A program made the position numbers and the translations under genes. A model generated the notes under the pieces. It had not been told where the DNA came from. It searched no databases and saw only the letters and a program-made list of their open reading frames with translations. Source: Candidatus Bipolaricaulota bacterium (lineage in GTDB: Bacteria; Bipolaricaulota; Bipolaricaulia; M55B111). Taken from it: 64,000 nucleotides of DNA. Shown in pieces: positions 47,460 through 57,139 of the stretch. Every line of letters starts with the position of its first letter. Within the stretch, counting starts at the first letter, position 1. Where the stretch lies: the NCBI GenBank assembly GCA_021735245.1, contig JAIPHJ010000005.1:1-64000 (forward strand), read 5' to 3'.

Positions 47460-48854
47460 CTAAAGCTTCTCCTTCAGAATCTCCCTTGCCTTATTTGGGT
47501 CCGCCTGCCCTTCCGTTTTACTCATTAGCTGGCCGATAAGATACCCCAGGACCTTTTCGTTACCCGACCGAAAGTCCTCGACGGCGTCGGGGTTCTCCTC
47601 GATTACCGCCTCGATTTTCTCCGTTAGCGCACCCTCGTCGGAGATTCGTTTGAGCCCTTCTTCCTCGACTATCTCTTTTGGACTTTTGCTTTCAGTAAAC
47701 GCTCGTTCGAGCACGTCTTTTGCAGTATTGTCGTTTATTTCTCCCTCGCCGACCAGTTCCACGAGGTAGGCGAAGTCTCCCGGCTCTACGTCGCTCAGCT
47801 CTGTCTCCGGAAGTTTCAGCACCCGGAAGAGTTCGGACATGATCCAGTTGCTTATTTCCTTGGGAGAATCGTATTCATCAACAGCCTGCTCGAAGTAGCC
47901 CGCGATCTCTTTGTCCTCGGTAAGCACCCCGACGTCGTAATCGGGTAGGTCGTACTCCTTTTTCCAGCGTCGCTCTTTTTCCCGGGGCAGTTCGGGTAGG
48001 TTTTCCTCTATCCTTTCCTTCCAGTCCTCGTCGATTACAAGCGGAACGAGGTCGGGTTCGGGGAAGTACCTGTAGTCGTGGGCTTCTTCCTTGGATCTCA
48101 TTGGCCTGGCTTCTTCGGCGTCCGCGTCCCAGCCCAGCGTAACCTGGTCGATTTTTCCCCCCGATTCGAGGGTTTCTTTTTGCCTGTTTTCCTCGAACCT
48201 GAGCGCACTTTCTACGGCCCGGAAAGAGTTCATGTTTTTTACTTCCGTTTTCGTCCCCATCTCTTCGTTATCAGACAGTGAAATGTTTGCGTCACACCGG
48301 AGAGAACCCTTCTCCATATCTCCGCTGCAGACTTCTACGTAGCGAAGAATTTGCCGGAGCTTCTCCATAAAATCTCGAGCATCCTTAGGTGAGTTGAGGT
48401 CGGGTTCGGTAACTATCTCTATGAGCGGGACGCCAACCCGGTTCAAATCTACCGAACTGGTCCCCCCGGACTGGTGAATAAGCTTTCCCGCGTCCTCTTC
48501 CAGGTGGACTCTCCTTATTCTTATTTTTTCTCCGTTCAGTTTTAGGTAACCGTTTACCGCAAGCGGTTCGTCGAACTGAGATATCTGATAACCCTTGGGC
48601 AGGTCGGGGTAAAAGTAGTTCTTCCGGTCAAACTTCGACCTTTCCGGTATTTCACAGTTAAGAGCCAGTGCCGCGCGGAGTCCGTAGTCCACGGCTCTTT
48701 TGTTGATTACGGGCAGGGTCCCGGGCATTCCGAGACATACGGGACAGGTATTGCTGTTTGGTTCCTTGCCGAAATAGTCGGCGGAGCAGCCACAGAACAG
48801 CTTCGTTTCCGTCTGGAGCTGGGCGTGTATTTCGAGACCGATTACCGTTTGCAT
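47460..48854 (-). CDS. gatB: Aspartyl/glutamyl-tRNA(Asn/Gln) amidotransferase subunit B
   Basis: TVIGLEIHAQLQTETKLFCGCSADYFGKEPNSNTCPVCLGMPGTLPVIN, RKNYFYPDLPKGYQISQFDEP. Confidence 0.98.
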   Translation of the reverse strand: MQTVIGLEIHAQLQTETKLFCGCSADYFGKEPNSNTCPVCLGMPGTLPVINKRAVDYGLRAALALNCEIPERSKFDRKNYFYPDLPKGYQISQFDEPLAVNGYLKLNGEKIRIRRVHLEEDAGKLIHQSGGTSSVDLNRVGVPLIEIVTEPDLNSPKDARDFMEKLRQILRYVEVCSGDMEKGSLRCDANISLSDNEEMGTKTEVKNMNSFRAVESALRFEENRQKETLESGGKIDQVTLGWDADAEEARPMRSKEEAHDYRYFPEPDLVPLVIDEDWKERIEENLPELPREKERRWKKEYDLPDYDVGVLTEDKEIAGYFEQAVDEYDSPKEISNWIMSELFRVLKLPETELSDVEPGDFAYLVELVGEGEINDNTAKDVLERAFTESKSPKEIVEEEGLKRISDEGALTEKIEAVIEENPDAVEDFRSGNEKVLGYLIGQLMSKTEGQADPNKAREILKEKL

Positions 48855-49024
48855 GGTAAAATTCCTCCTCTAGCTGGTACAGCCTAAGTCAAGCAATTCT
48901 CTTCCTTTCGGTCAAGGTCCGACTAAGAGACCAGAACAAATTGTCTTTCATTCTTTCACCGGATCCTTTTACCCAGGGGGTTTAGTTTAACTGCGTAAAA
49001 GAAGTTCCTTTCCCGACCCTAAAA

Positions 49025-49134
49025 CCAGCACCCAGTTTAATATAGAGAATCGAATATAATCCAATAACTTGCAGTTAATTCTACGTCCGTAAGGCTTGTT
49101 CAGAATTCACCAAGAATATTAAACTGGGTGCTGG
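49025..49134. repeat. CCAGCAC-type hairpin (TTTAATAT variant), stand-alone
   Basis: ccagcacccagtttaatat ... atattaaactgggtgctgg, 19-bp perfect stem. Confidence 0.93.
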
Positions 49135-49235
49135 ACCAACTTGCTGTTCCAGAACTAACTGCTCGATTAGTCTGGTTCATCTAATCGGTATATGTAAATC
49201 GATCAATTTTGGTACAACAAAAGATAGCGGAAATA

Positions 49236-49685
49236 CTATCCCCATTCAAAACGAATTGGCTTGCCCTCCGGTGCTAGCCGGTCGAGTTTCTTTATTAATC
49301 TCTCTTTACTTTCCGGATTGTAGCTGAACAGGTGTGAGAAACAGTCGCAGTCCGACGATCCGAAACCCTCGACGGGCTGGTCGAACAGCTCTGCCAGGTC
49401 CGAAACCAGTTCGCATTCCAGGTCCCTTTCGGTGGGGATCAGCCATGTTTCCCGAATTTCTCCCGGACCGGTCAGGTAATCGACGTGCCAGTGATCGCTT
49501 CCGGAGGATCCGGTCGAGACCTTCATGTGTCGGGTAACGCGCTGGAGACCTCCCGGTCCATGGGCAGACCCGACGTAGAGGTATTTTCCCCGGAACTCTT
49601 CCCGGGCCAGATTCCCGATCTCGAGCTCCTGGGTCTTTTCTATCTTGATAATTAACGCGTAGATTCCTTCCGGATATTGGGACAT
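49236..49685 (-). CDS. GIY-YIG-like (DUF123) protein
   Basis: GIYALIIKIE...GKYLYVGSAHGPGGLQRVTRHM...HWHVDYLTGPGEI...CELVSDL. Confidence 0.85.
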   Translation of the reverse strand: MSQYPEGIYALIIKIEKTQELEIGNLAREEFRGKYLYVGSAHGPGGLQRVTRHMKVSTGSSGSDHWHVDYLTGPGEIRETWLIPTERDLECELVSDLAELFDQPVEGFGSSDCDCFSHLFSYNPESKERLIKKLDRLAPEGKPIRFEWG

Positions 49686-49701
49686 ATAATAGTTTTGAAG
49701 T

Positions 49702-50697
49702 TTAGTTTATACCGTAGCGTTTCTTTATCCAGTTCCAGCTGGTTTCCACTATTGGTGTCAGGTCGGTGATTTCCGGCTTCCAGTTTAACCCTTGGAAGCC
49801 TTTTTGGGGATCCGCTACTAGTTTCGGCGGATCACCGGGCCTTCTTTCCCCTTCTCTAACAGGTATATCTATTTCCGTTACCTCTTTACAGGTTTCGATT
49901 ACTTCCTTTACTGAATGGCCCTGGCCCGTGCCCAGGTTGTAAGCGAGGTAGTTCTCGCTTTCCCCCCTTAGGGCATCCAGTGCGGCTACGTGAGCCCTCG
50001 CCAGGTCGTTGACGTGAATGAAATCCCTTATCGCCGTTCCGTCGGGCGTGTCGTAGTCCGTGCCAAATATCTCGATGTAATCTCTTTCCCCGGCTGCCGC
50101 CTCAAGGACGACGGGAATAAGGTGCGTCTCCGGGTCGTGGATCTCTCCGAGTTCACCCTCCGGGTCCGTGCCGGCGGCATTGAAATAGCGAAGCGAGCAT
50201 GCTGATACCGGGTAGGCTCCGGTATAATCCTCAAGTATCCGTTCGAAAGCTAATTTCGTTTGCCCGTACGGGTTCTCGGGTTCTTTGGGTGCGTCCTCCT
50301 TTATCGGTACCTTCTCCGGGTCGCCGTAAATAGCGGCACTGGAAGAGAAGATGAATTTATCGATTCCAGAGTCCCTGGCTGCGTTCAGGAGCGTTAACCC
50401 CTTTACTACGTTGTTCTCGTAGTACTTCGCCGGATCCCGCACCGATTCTCCTACCCGGCAGTGGGCCGCAAAGTGCATGACGGCTTCCGGTTCGTATTTA
50501 CGAAAGGTCTCGTCCAGAAGCTCCCTGTTCCCTATATCTCCCTCTACGAAATGCTCTGTTAGAACGAACTCCTCGTGACCCGAGACCAGACTATCCAGGA
50601 CTACCACTTCGTAGTTCTTTCCAAGCAACTGTTTGACGGTGTGGCTCCCGATATACCCGGCGCCTCCGGTTACTAATACTGTCTCCTTTTTTGACAT
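49702..50697 (-). CDS. galE: UDP-glucose 4-epimerase
   Basis: VLVTGGAGYIGSHTVKQLL, SSSAAIYGDPEKVPIKED, NPYGQTKLAFE; ATG at 50697 likely (ORF track to 50757). Confidence 0.95.
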   Translation of the reverse strand: MSKKETVLVTGGAGYIGSHTVKQLLGKNYEVVVLDSLVSGHEEFVLTEHFVEGDIGNRELLDETFRKYEPEAVMHFAAHCRVGESVRDPAKYYENNVVKGLTLLNAARDSGIDKFIFSSSAAIYGDPEKVPIKEDAPKEPENPYGQTKLAFERILEDYTGAYPVSACSLRYFNAAGTDPEGELGEIHDPETHLIPVVLEAAAGERDYIEIFGTDYDTPDGTAIRDFIHVNDLARAHVAALDALRGESENYLAYNLGTGQGHSVKEVIETCKEVTEIDIPVREGERRPGDPPKLVADPQKGFQGLNWKPEITDLTPIVETSWNWIKKRYGIN

Positions 50698-50816
50698 AAA
50701 GCCCCCCAATTTGGCGATCGGTAACTCTTTTCCAAATATTAACGGCATCGATTGCAATTGACAAACGTTACTTCTATTACTTGCAAAGACGGGAATATAC
50801 CCGAAAATATCCCATT

Positions 50817-51911
50817 ATGAATAAAAGAATAGAAAAGCTCAGAGGACAATTGGCCGAATCCGAAGAACGAGTGGATGGTTATCTTAGCATCAACGTTGAA
50901 GCATCGGACAGAACCAATCAGCGATACTTAACCGGCTTTAGCTCGACGCTGGGCTGTACGCTCGTGCTCGAGGACAGTGTAATCTTTCTAACCGACTCCC
51001 GGTATATAGACGACGCAGAGGAGAATCTTCCGGAAGTCGAGCTGAAAAAGATAGACTCCAAAGCCGTTGAGACGGTCGCGGAGTTAATTAACGAACTGGG
51101 TCTCGAGGCGGTTGCAATAGATCAGAACGACGTAAGCCTGAAATTCTATAACAAACTGAAAAAACTTCTGGACGGAGTTGAACTGCTGGAATTGGACGGT
51201 GTTCTGGGAGAAATTCGCAGGACGAAGGAGGAGGAAGAAATCCGGCTTCAGGATAAAGCCGCGGATATTGCCGACAGCGCTTTCTCTCACCTGCTGGATT
51301 TCGTAGAGCCCGGACTGACCGAGCGTGACGTGGCGCTCGAGCTGGAATTTTTCATGAGGAAGAACGGGGCGGAGTCCGTATCGTTTCCCCCGATAGTGGC
51401 TCATGGAGCCCAGAGTGCCAAGCCTCACGCTAACCCCGGTAAGTCTGAGCTGGAACCGGGAAACCTGTTGCTCGTCGATATGGGGGCTCGATGCGACGGT
51501 TACTGTTCTGACCTTACCAGGACGATTCACCTGGGAGAACCTTCGGCGAAGGTCAAAGAGATATACCGAATTGTGCTGGAGGCTCAGCTGAGCGGACTGG
51601 AGGCGCTTGGCCCGGGAGAAAGTGCCAGGAAGGTTCACAAAGCCACGAGCGAGGTAATAGAAGAGGCGGGCTACGGCGATTCGTACGATCACGGGGCGGG
51701 ACACGGTGTCGGGCTGGACGTTCACGAAGGTCCGAAGCTGGACGATACGAGCGATGATACTCTTGAACCAGGAATGGTCGTAACCATGGAACCTGGGATT
51801 TACCTGCCGGGGTGGGGCGGGATAAGAATAGAAGACATGGTCAGAATTACCGAGGACGGATACGCTCGCTTCTCCCACGCTCCGAAAGACCGGGTAATTA
51901 ATCCGCTTTGA
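50817..51911 (+). CDS. M24 family Xaa-Pro aminopeptidase/dipeptidase
   Basis: LLVDMGARCDGYCSDLTRTIHLG, DHGAGHGVGLDVHEGPKL, GMVVTMEPGIYLPGWGGIRIED; ORF track start 50781. Confidence 0.95.
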   Translation: MNKRIEKLRGQLAESEERVDGYLSINVEASDRTNQRYLTGFSSTLGCTLVLEDSVIFLTDSRYIDDAEENLPEVELKKIDSKAVETVAELINELGLEAVAIDQNDVSLKFYNKLKKLLDGVELLELDGVLGEIRRTKEEEEIRLQDKAADIADSAFSHLLDFVEPGLTERDVALELEFFMRKNGAESVSFPPIVAHGAQSAKPHANPGKSELEPGNLLLVDMGARCDGYCSDLTRTIHLGEPSAKVKEIYRIVLEAQLSGLEALGPGESARKVHKATSEVIEEAGYGDSYDHGAGHGVGLDVHEGPKLDDTSDDTLEPGMVVTMEPGIYLPGWGGIRIEDMVRITEDGYARFSHAPKDRVINPL

Positions 51912-52131
51912 ATCTCACAATAGATTGTTAGTTGTTTAAGGGGTCTGTTCCTGTGACCATATTTCGAACAGAACTCCCTAATGGTTTTGTAGTGGAGGTC
52001 TTCGGGCCTCCATGCATAAGATAAGTGTTTTTAATTTTCAATTAACTATAAATTGGAAAAATTTGATCAATTTTCAACGTTCCGCTTTATCCAGATAACG
52101 CTGGAGGATCAGTAGTCCCGGTACCGAAAAT

Positions 52132-52204
52132 CCGCGCGGGCAATGGGAGCCCGCGCTGCTATGGTTCGCGAACTAAGCAGGTCCGGCTCCCACTGCCGGA
52201 CCGG
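52132..52204. repeat. REP-like palindrome pair (tail-to-tail)
   Basis: ccgcgcgggcaatgggagcccgcgctgct and agcaggtccggctcccactgccggaccgg. Confidence 0.88.
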
Positions 52205-52220
52205 TAGGTTCTTTTCCTGA

Positions 52221-52257
52221 AAATCGCCTGCGGTTTTATCGAACAATTACCAGAGAA
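52221..52257 (-). repeat. Fragment of composite repeat module 1 (left end)
   Basis: aaatcgcctgcggttttatcgaacaattaccagagaa is the reverse complement of the start of copies A/B. Confidence 0.88.
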
Positions 52258-52262
52258 ATAGG

Positions 52263-52679
52263 TTACGCTTTATCCAGATAACGCTGGAGGATCAGCGTTG
52301 CCGCCAGCTTGTCCCTGTGCTGCTTCCGATCTTTCCGGGAGAGGTCCGACTCCAGCATGACTCTCTCCGCCTCCGAGCTCGTAAGACGCTCGTCCACAGT
52401 CTCCACAGGGACCGACGTTTCCGCCTCCAGAGCTTCTTTGAAGTCCTTCACCGCTTCAGCCAGCTCTCCCTCTCCTCCATCCAAATGGTAGGGCATACCG
52501 AGGACGATCAAGCCGACCCCTTCTTTCGAAGCCAGTTCCTTGATATACCGGACGTCGTCTTCGAGGTCCTCCCTCGGGTAGGTCTCCCTTCCGAGGGCGA
52601 CAGTTCTATCCCCGTCGCTGATTGCTATCCCTATTCTCTTGCTGCCCCAATCTAGTCCGAGTACCTTGTCTTCAGTCAT
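52263..52679 (-). CDS. ruvX: YqgF/RuvX family Holliday-junction resolvase-like protein
   Basis: VLGLDWGSKRIGIAISDGDRTVALG, VLGMPYHLDGGEGELAE, VETVDERLTSSEAER. Confidence 0.94.
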   Translation of the reverse strand: MTEDKVLGLDWGSKRIGIAISDGDRTVALGRETYPREDLEDDVRYIKELASKEGVGLIVLGMPYHLDGGEGELAEAVKDFKEALEAETSVPVETVDERLTSSEAERVMLESDLSRKDRKQHRDKLAATLILQRYLDKA

Positions 52680-52705
52680 TGTAGTGAGTTTTTTCTATTC
52701 CGACT

Positions 52706-52775
52706 CCGGCCGGGCACGGAGACCCGGCCTGCTCGGCTTTAGATAATAGCAGCTGGAGCTCCCTTGCTCCAGCGG
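52706..52775. repeat. REP-like palindrome pair
   Basis: ccggccgggcacggagacccggcctgct and agcagctggagctcccttgctccagcgg. Confidence 0.8.
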
Positions 52776-52792
52776 TTGGTTGGAAAGCTCAA

Positions 52793-54013
52793 TTAATCTC
52801 CTCTCACCGATATTGTTCGCCCCTTCCATTTGCTGCCCTCCCTTCTCCACCAGGTCAACCCGGAGTCTATCGTCATCAGAGTGTAGAGGAAACCGCCGAC
52901 CGGGGCGAGCACCCCGTAAGCCGGGGAAAGTCCGTACCAGTTCAGAATCGGGAAAAAGCTCGCTCCCATGCCAAGCCAGGTTAACCCGCCGATAAAAATT
53001 AACGCGGAGGATAGTACCGGGTGCATTTCCACAGTCAGGCCAACCAACCCGATTATACCGAGGGCAACTGATCCGGGTGGAACGAGGAATAGAACTATCA
53101 TTCCCACGACGGTACCGAGAAGGATAAGATTCGAGTACCCCAGTTGACTGAACGCCGATCGGGAAACGGTACTCCATACTCCGCTTAGGCTCCCGTAGTT
53201 TCGGACGCTGGTTACCATGTGCGACAGGCCCAGCCACAATCCCTCGCCTTCCGGGTTGCTACAACCCCTGGCCAGGGCACAATCGTCTATAACCGCGCCT
53301 GAAATTGCTTCGAAACCGCCGGAGTTCTCCAGAGTCGATCTTCGGGCCAGCACGCAACCTCCCGCTGCTGCCGCAGTGTCTTTTTCCGGATCGTTGACCC
53401 AGCTGAACGGGTAGACCATGCTGAAATAATAGACGAAATTCGGGATCAACAACTTTTCCCAGAAGCTATCCGTCCGGAGATCGGCCATAATCGAGGCGAG
53501 GTTTAGTCCTTCGTCCTCGAGCTTGTGGGTGAGGGTCCTCAGCGTTTCGGGGTCGTGGACGATGTCCGCGTCAGTCAACCAGATAAGGTCCGGGTCCAGT
53601 TTCTTTGCCCGCTGGAACCCGTGATGGAGCGCCCAGACCTTCCCCGCCCAGCCTTCCGGAGTTGGTGGTGGTACAATGACCTGGAAATTGGCATCCGCGG
53701 CTGACTTTTCCGCTATTTCTTCTGCCAGTTCGCCCGTATTGTCCTCGCTGTTATCGTTAACGAGAATTACGTTCAGGTCCCCGGGATATTCCTGACCCAG
53801 CACGGAAGGTAGCGACTCCGGCAACGCCTCGCTCTCGTTTCGAGCCGGAATTATCGCGCATACGGAGGGCCAGGGGTGATCGACTTCCGTCTCTTCCAGG
53901 GGATAGAGCCTTTGATTCATCCTCCAGAATTTGCCTCGACCGAACAGCAGGCCCAGCCAGATAAGCAGAGAAAGGCTCGCAACTATCAGGATAATCGGGA
54001 AGATAATTTTCAC
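52793..54013 (-). CDS. Family 2 glycosyltransferase, HpnB-like
   Basis: CAIIPARNESEALPESLPSVLGQ, LIWLTDADIVHDPETL, AAAGGCVLARRSTLENSGGF, TM helices. Confidence 0.85.
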   Translation of the reverse strand: MKIIFPIILIVASLSLLIWLGLLFGRGKFWRMNQRLYPLEETEVDHPWPSVCAIIPARNESEALPESLPSVLGQEYPGDLNVILVNDNSEDNTGELAEEIAEKSAADANFQVIVPPPTPEGWAGKVWALHHGFQRAKKLDPDLIWLTDADIVHDPETLRTLTHKLEDEGLNLASIMADLRTDSFWEKLLIPNFVYYFSMVYPFSWVNDPEKDTAAAAGGCVLARRSTLENSGGFEAISGAVIDDCALARGCSNPEGEGLWLGLSHMVTSVRNYGSLSGVWSTVSRSAFSQLGYSNLILLGTVVGMIVLFLVPPGSVALGIIGLVGLTVEMHPVLSSALIFIGGLTWLGMGASFFPILNWYGLSPAYGVLAPVGGFLYTLMTIDSGLTWWRREGSKWKGRTISVRGD

Positions 54014-54091
54014 CTGACTTGACGTATTTCCCCTTCAATAATTACTTCGACTTTCACAATTTCAGATCTATTGTAAATGAGATCAGCGAAT

Positions 54092-56008
54092 TTATTCTCG
54101 ACCGACACCGACTTCCTTAGCGGGATCGGGAAGATCAAGTTCCCTCAGAGTATTCTTCAGCGGAGTTCCCTCCTCGTTCCAGCCTCGAACCGTGTAGTAA
54201 CGGTCTAGTTCCCGCTGGAACTCTTCGGCCGAAATTCTTTCTCCCTTTGAAGGTCCGTCCGGAATCTCTTCCTGGATGACTCGCTCCGGTAGCTGGTCGT
54301 CTTCCCGGGAGAAACCTTCTCTGGTGTTAAACGCCTTCGACAGGTTGTAGACCCGCTCTCCGGCGGCCAGGAGTTCGGAATTTGACAGGTCGAACCCAGT
54401 GACGGCGTTTACCAGCTCTTTTACTCCTTCGTCGTACATTATCCCCCGGGTAAATTTACACATACCGGTCATGTCGTATATGGTCATCAGGTCTTCCATT
54501 GCTTTAAGGGCCACGGCCTTGCCGGCCATTTTCGTTCGATCGTAGTTCTCGAAGTCCCAGAAACTACCGCTCATCTCCAGGGCGTAGAAACAGGAAGTCA
54601 GGTGATCGGCTCCTCTCGGAGCGACCGCGAAGGCCAGCGCCATTCCCTTTATCCCCCGGACCTCGAACCCGGCGGGAACCATTCCCTTTACGTGGATTGT
54701 AAACTTTTCCGAGCCTTTGCCGAGCTTTCGGGCCGCTTCCACCGGGCCGTCGGCCAATAGTTCCCCGAGTTCTCCTTCCTTTGCCGCTATTCGTCTCGTC
54801 GCTTCAAGCATTGCTTCGGCGTTTCCGAACTCCAGGTCCAGGTCGGTCTCGAGCAGGCCCTTTTCGTACGCCTCCATGGCCCAGGCTATGGTCATTCCCG
54901 TCGTCATGGTGTCCAGGCCCGTTCTGTCGCAGATCTCGTTTGCCTTGGCTACCGCTTCGATGTCGTCCACTTCCGTTGCTCCACCCAGGGAATACTGGGT
55001 TTCGTACTCGGGACCGTCGACGGCTATGTCCCCGTAAGGAGTATCCTCGGCGACGAAGTACTGGCTACAGGGTTTGGTACAGTGAGGGCAGGGTCTCCTC
55101 CCCTGGCGGTAGATATCGACCCACTTTCTCGGATCCAGATCTATTCTCTCCGTCTCCGGGTCGTCCAGTTTGTCGTAGGCCTTTTTGAAGTAGCTCGATT
55201 GCCAGTTTCTGGTCGGAAACATCCCGATCTCCCTGTTCTTTACGTGGAGGGCCTCCCCGGTGCCGTACTGCATGTCCACGGTTGCCGAACCGGTCCCGGA
55301 TACTTCGGTCTCTCCTCGTCCGGTGGTTTCCTTTCTCCACTTGTCGTTCAACTCGTCGAGCAGTTCTTCGTCATGAACCGGGGGCAGTTCGCTTCCCTTC
55401 GCGGCGATTGCTTTCAGGTTCTTTGCTCCCATGACGGTTCCTCCGCCTCCCTTGCCTGCCTGACGATCCTCGCATTCTATCATTGCCAGCCTGGAAAGGT
55501 TCTCCCCGGCGGGTCCGATCGCTGCGGTCGAATAACCTTCGTAAGTTTCCTTGATTTCCTCGTCCGTTTCCCGGGTATCCAGGCCCCAGAGGTCGGTGGC
55601 GTCTTCTAACTTCACTTCTTCGTCCTCTATTACTACCACGGTGGGAGAATCCGCTTCGCCCTCGACCACCAGAAGATCGTAGCCAGCACGTTTGAGCTGA
55701 TCTCCCAGCTTCGCTCCGACTATGGACTTTCCGTATCCTCCCGTTACCGGAGACTTGAACCCTATAGTGGTCTTGGAGGCGGTCGGAACGTTAGGCCCGA
55801 CCAGCAGGCCGGGTGCGATAATTAAAACATTGTCCGGCCCGAGTGGATCGGTATTGTCGTCCACCTCGTCGTAGAGAACCTTAGTCGTAAAACCCGTCCC
55901 TCCCAGATATTTTTTCAGAAATTCTTTTGAAAGATCTTCTTTTTTCACTTCCCCCGACGATAGGTCAATGCGTAGCTTCTTACCCCAATATCCTGGGTGT
56001 TTTGGCAT
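54092..56008 (-). CDS. Aldehyde ferredoxin oxidoreductase family (tungstoenzyme)
   Basis: LRIDLSSGEVKKEDL...KYLGGTGF, GPAGENLSRLAMI, GGGGTVMGAKNLKAIA, CPHCTKPCSQYF, AFAVAPRGADHL, DMTGMCKFTRG. Confidence 0.97.
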   Translation of the reverse strand: MPKHPGYWGKKLRIDLSSGEVKKEDLSKEFLKKYLGGTGFTTKVLYDEVDDNTDPLGPDNVLIIAPGLLVGPNVPTASKTTIGFKSPVTGGYGKSIVGAKLGDQLKRAGYDLLVVEGEADSPTVVVIEDEEVKLEDATDLWGLDTRETDEEIKETYEGYSTAAIGPAGENLSRLAMIECEDRQAGKGGGGTVMGAKNLKAIAAKGSELPPVHDEELLDELNDKWRKETTGRGETEVSGTGSATVDMQYGTGEALHVKNREIGMFPTRNWQSSYFKKAYDKLDDPETERIDLDPRKWVDIYRQGRRPCPHCTKPCSQYFVAEDTPYGDIAVDGPEYETQYSLGGATEVDDIEAVAKANEICDRTGLDTMTTGMTIAWAMEAYEKGLLETDLDLEFGNAEAMLEATRRIAAKEGELGELLADGPVEAARKLGKGSEKFTIHVKGMVPAGFEVRGIKGMALAFAVAPRGADHLTSCFYALEMSGSFWDFENYDRTKMAGKAVALKAMEDLMTIYDMTGMCKFTRGIMYDEGVKELVNAVTGFDLSNSELLAAGERVYNLSKAFNTREGFSREDDQLPERVIQEEIPDGPSKGERISAEEFQRELDRYYTVRGWNEEGTPLKNTLRELDLPDPAKEVGVGRE

Positions 56009-56172
56009 AATTACCTCCTGTTAAATTTCATATATTTCAGGTTCCCGATTGATCCTAATTAATTTTCAGACGGTTAGCAAATTCGGGAAAAGGGTAACCG
56101 CTTTGGAATCCGTTCGGTAAAACCGGAGGCGCTTTTCCGACCCGAACCCCTGTTTGAAAAATTAGCCGAAGT

Positions 56173-56277
56173 CCAGCACACAACAGAGATGAATAGTTTA
56201 GTTGGGTGATTACCGAAAAAAGATTTTTCAAACTTTTCAGTGCCTTTGTAGTACTTTAGGCTCTGTTGAGTGCTTGG
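56173..56277. repeat. CCAGCAC-type hairpin (CAACAGAG variant), copy 1
   Basis: ccagcacacaacagag ... ctctgttgagtgcttgg. Confidence 0.88.
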
Positions 56278-56335
56278 CTGGTTCGGTCAGACATACCCGC
56301 CGCTTCGCTGGAATTTTCTTGGCCCGGAGCCCTTC
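56278..56335 (-). repeat. Truncated composite repeat module 2, copy D
   Basis: ttcggtcagacatacccgccgcttcgctggaattttcttggcccggagccctt, as at the right end of copy C. Confidence 0.85.
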
Positions 56336-56350
56336 ACTTGCACTTCAGAA

Positions 56351-56426
56351 AGCAGGCCGGGCTCCCACGCCCGGCCGAAACTTTCGATACCGACGACCCG
56401 CGCGGGCAATGGGAGCCCGCGCTGCT
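56351..56426. repeat. REPIN-like palindrome pair
   Basis: agcaggccgggctcccacgcccggccg ... cccgcgcgggcaatgggagcccgcgctgct. Confidence 0.92.
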
Positions 56427-56470
56427 TTAACAAACTCCCCAGCAGGCCGGGCACATTACGCCTTAATTTT

Positions 56471-56546
56471 AGCAGGTCGGGCTCCCACGCCCGGCCGGTA
56501 GTTCTGGTACCAACAATCCGTGCGGGCAACGGAAACCCGTGCTGCT
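56471..56546. repeat. REPIN-like palindrome pair
   Basis: agcaggtcgggctcccacgcccggccgg ... tccgtgcgggcaacggaaacccgtgctgct. Confidence 0.9.
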
Positions 56547-56721
56547 ATTGTTTATCGTGGAAGGCTAAAGCCTTCCGCTACACAAGACGACCCGTATTTA
56601 ATTTGTAGCGGAGGTTTTTAAACCTCCACGGTTACCATGACGTTGCAAAACCGAACCAGTCGCAGCCAGCTGCTATTGATTATCGCCAATACACAAGCAG
56701 GTCGAGCCCCTTCTTAATTTT

Positions 56722-56798
56722 AGTAGGTCGGGCTCCCATGCCCGACCGGAAGGTGGGATTCGGCAACCTACCGCCCGAGCGTGGGAGCTCGGGCTGCT
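56722..56798. repeat. REPIN-like palindrome pair (CCCGAGC variant right arm)
   Basis: agtaggtcgggctcccatgcccgaccgg ... ccgcccgagcgtgggagctcgggctgct. Confidence 0.9.
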
Positions 56799-56904
56799 TA
56801 GGTTTTTCTGATATTCTCGATACCGACCACCTGCGAGGACGATGAATGAAAGCCTGTACTGTTTTTTACAAATTCCCCAGCAGGTCTAGCCCCTTCTTAA
56901 TTTT

Positions 56905-57022
56905 AGCAGGTCGGGCTCCCATGCCCGACCGATATTCCCGCTACCGACCACCCGCGCGGGCAATGGGAACCCGCGCTGCTTTAACAAACTCCCCAGCAGG
57001 CCGGGTCCCCGTGCCCGGCCGA
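56905..57022. repeat. REPIN-like pair (56905-56980) plus single REP (56995-57022)
   Basis: agcaggtcgggctcccatgcccgaccg ... cccgcgcgggcaatgggaacccgcgctgct; agcaggccgggtccccgtgcccggccg. Confidence 0.9.
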
Positions 57023-57139
57023 TAGTCTCGACACCAACCAACCTTTGATGTTTTGGTTAATTACCCAAGTTGAAAACGCGTTCCCCTCTGGTTTACCCTA
57101 ATTACGGAAAAAGGACCCGAATACAGGAGGTGTACGAAA

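Larger units (their letters stand above)
52083..52295. repeat. 30-bp direct repeat (52083-52112 and 52266-52295) flanking a REP/module-1 fragment block
   Basis: cgctttatccagataacgctggaggatcag present identically twice; the second copy is the 3' end of ruvX. Confidence 0.95.

Noticed and set aside
56202-56608. ORFs such as 56202-56501, 56270-56608, 58983-59246, 61187-61596 with repeated peptide GRAPTPGR/RAGNGSPRC
   Set aside because: Peptide repeats are translations of the REP palindromes; no start/SD support.
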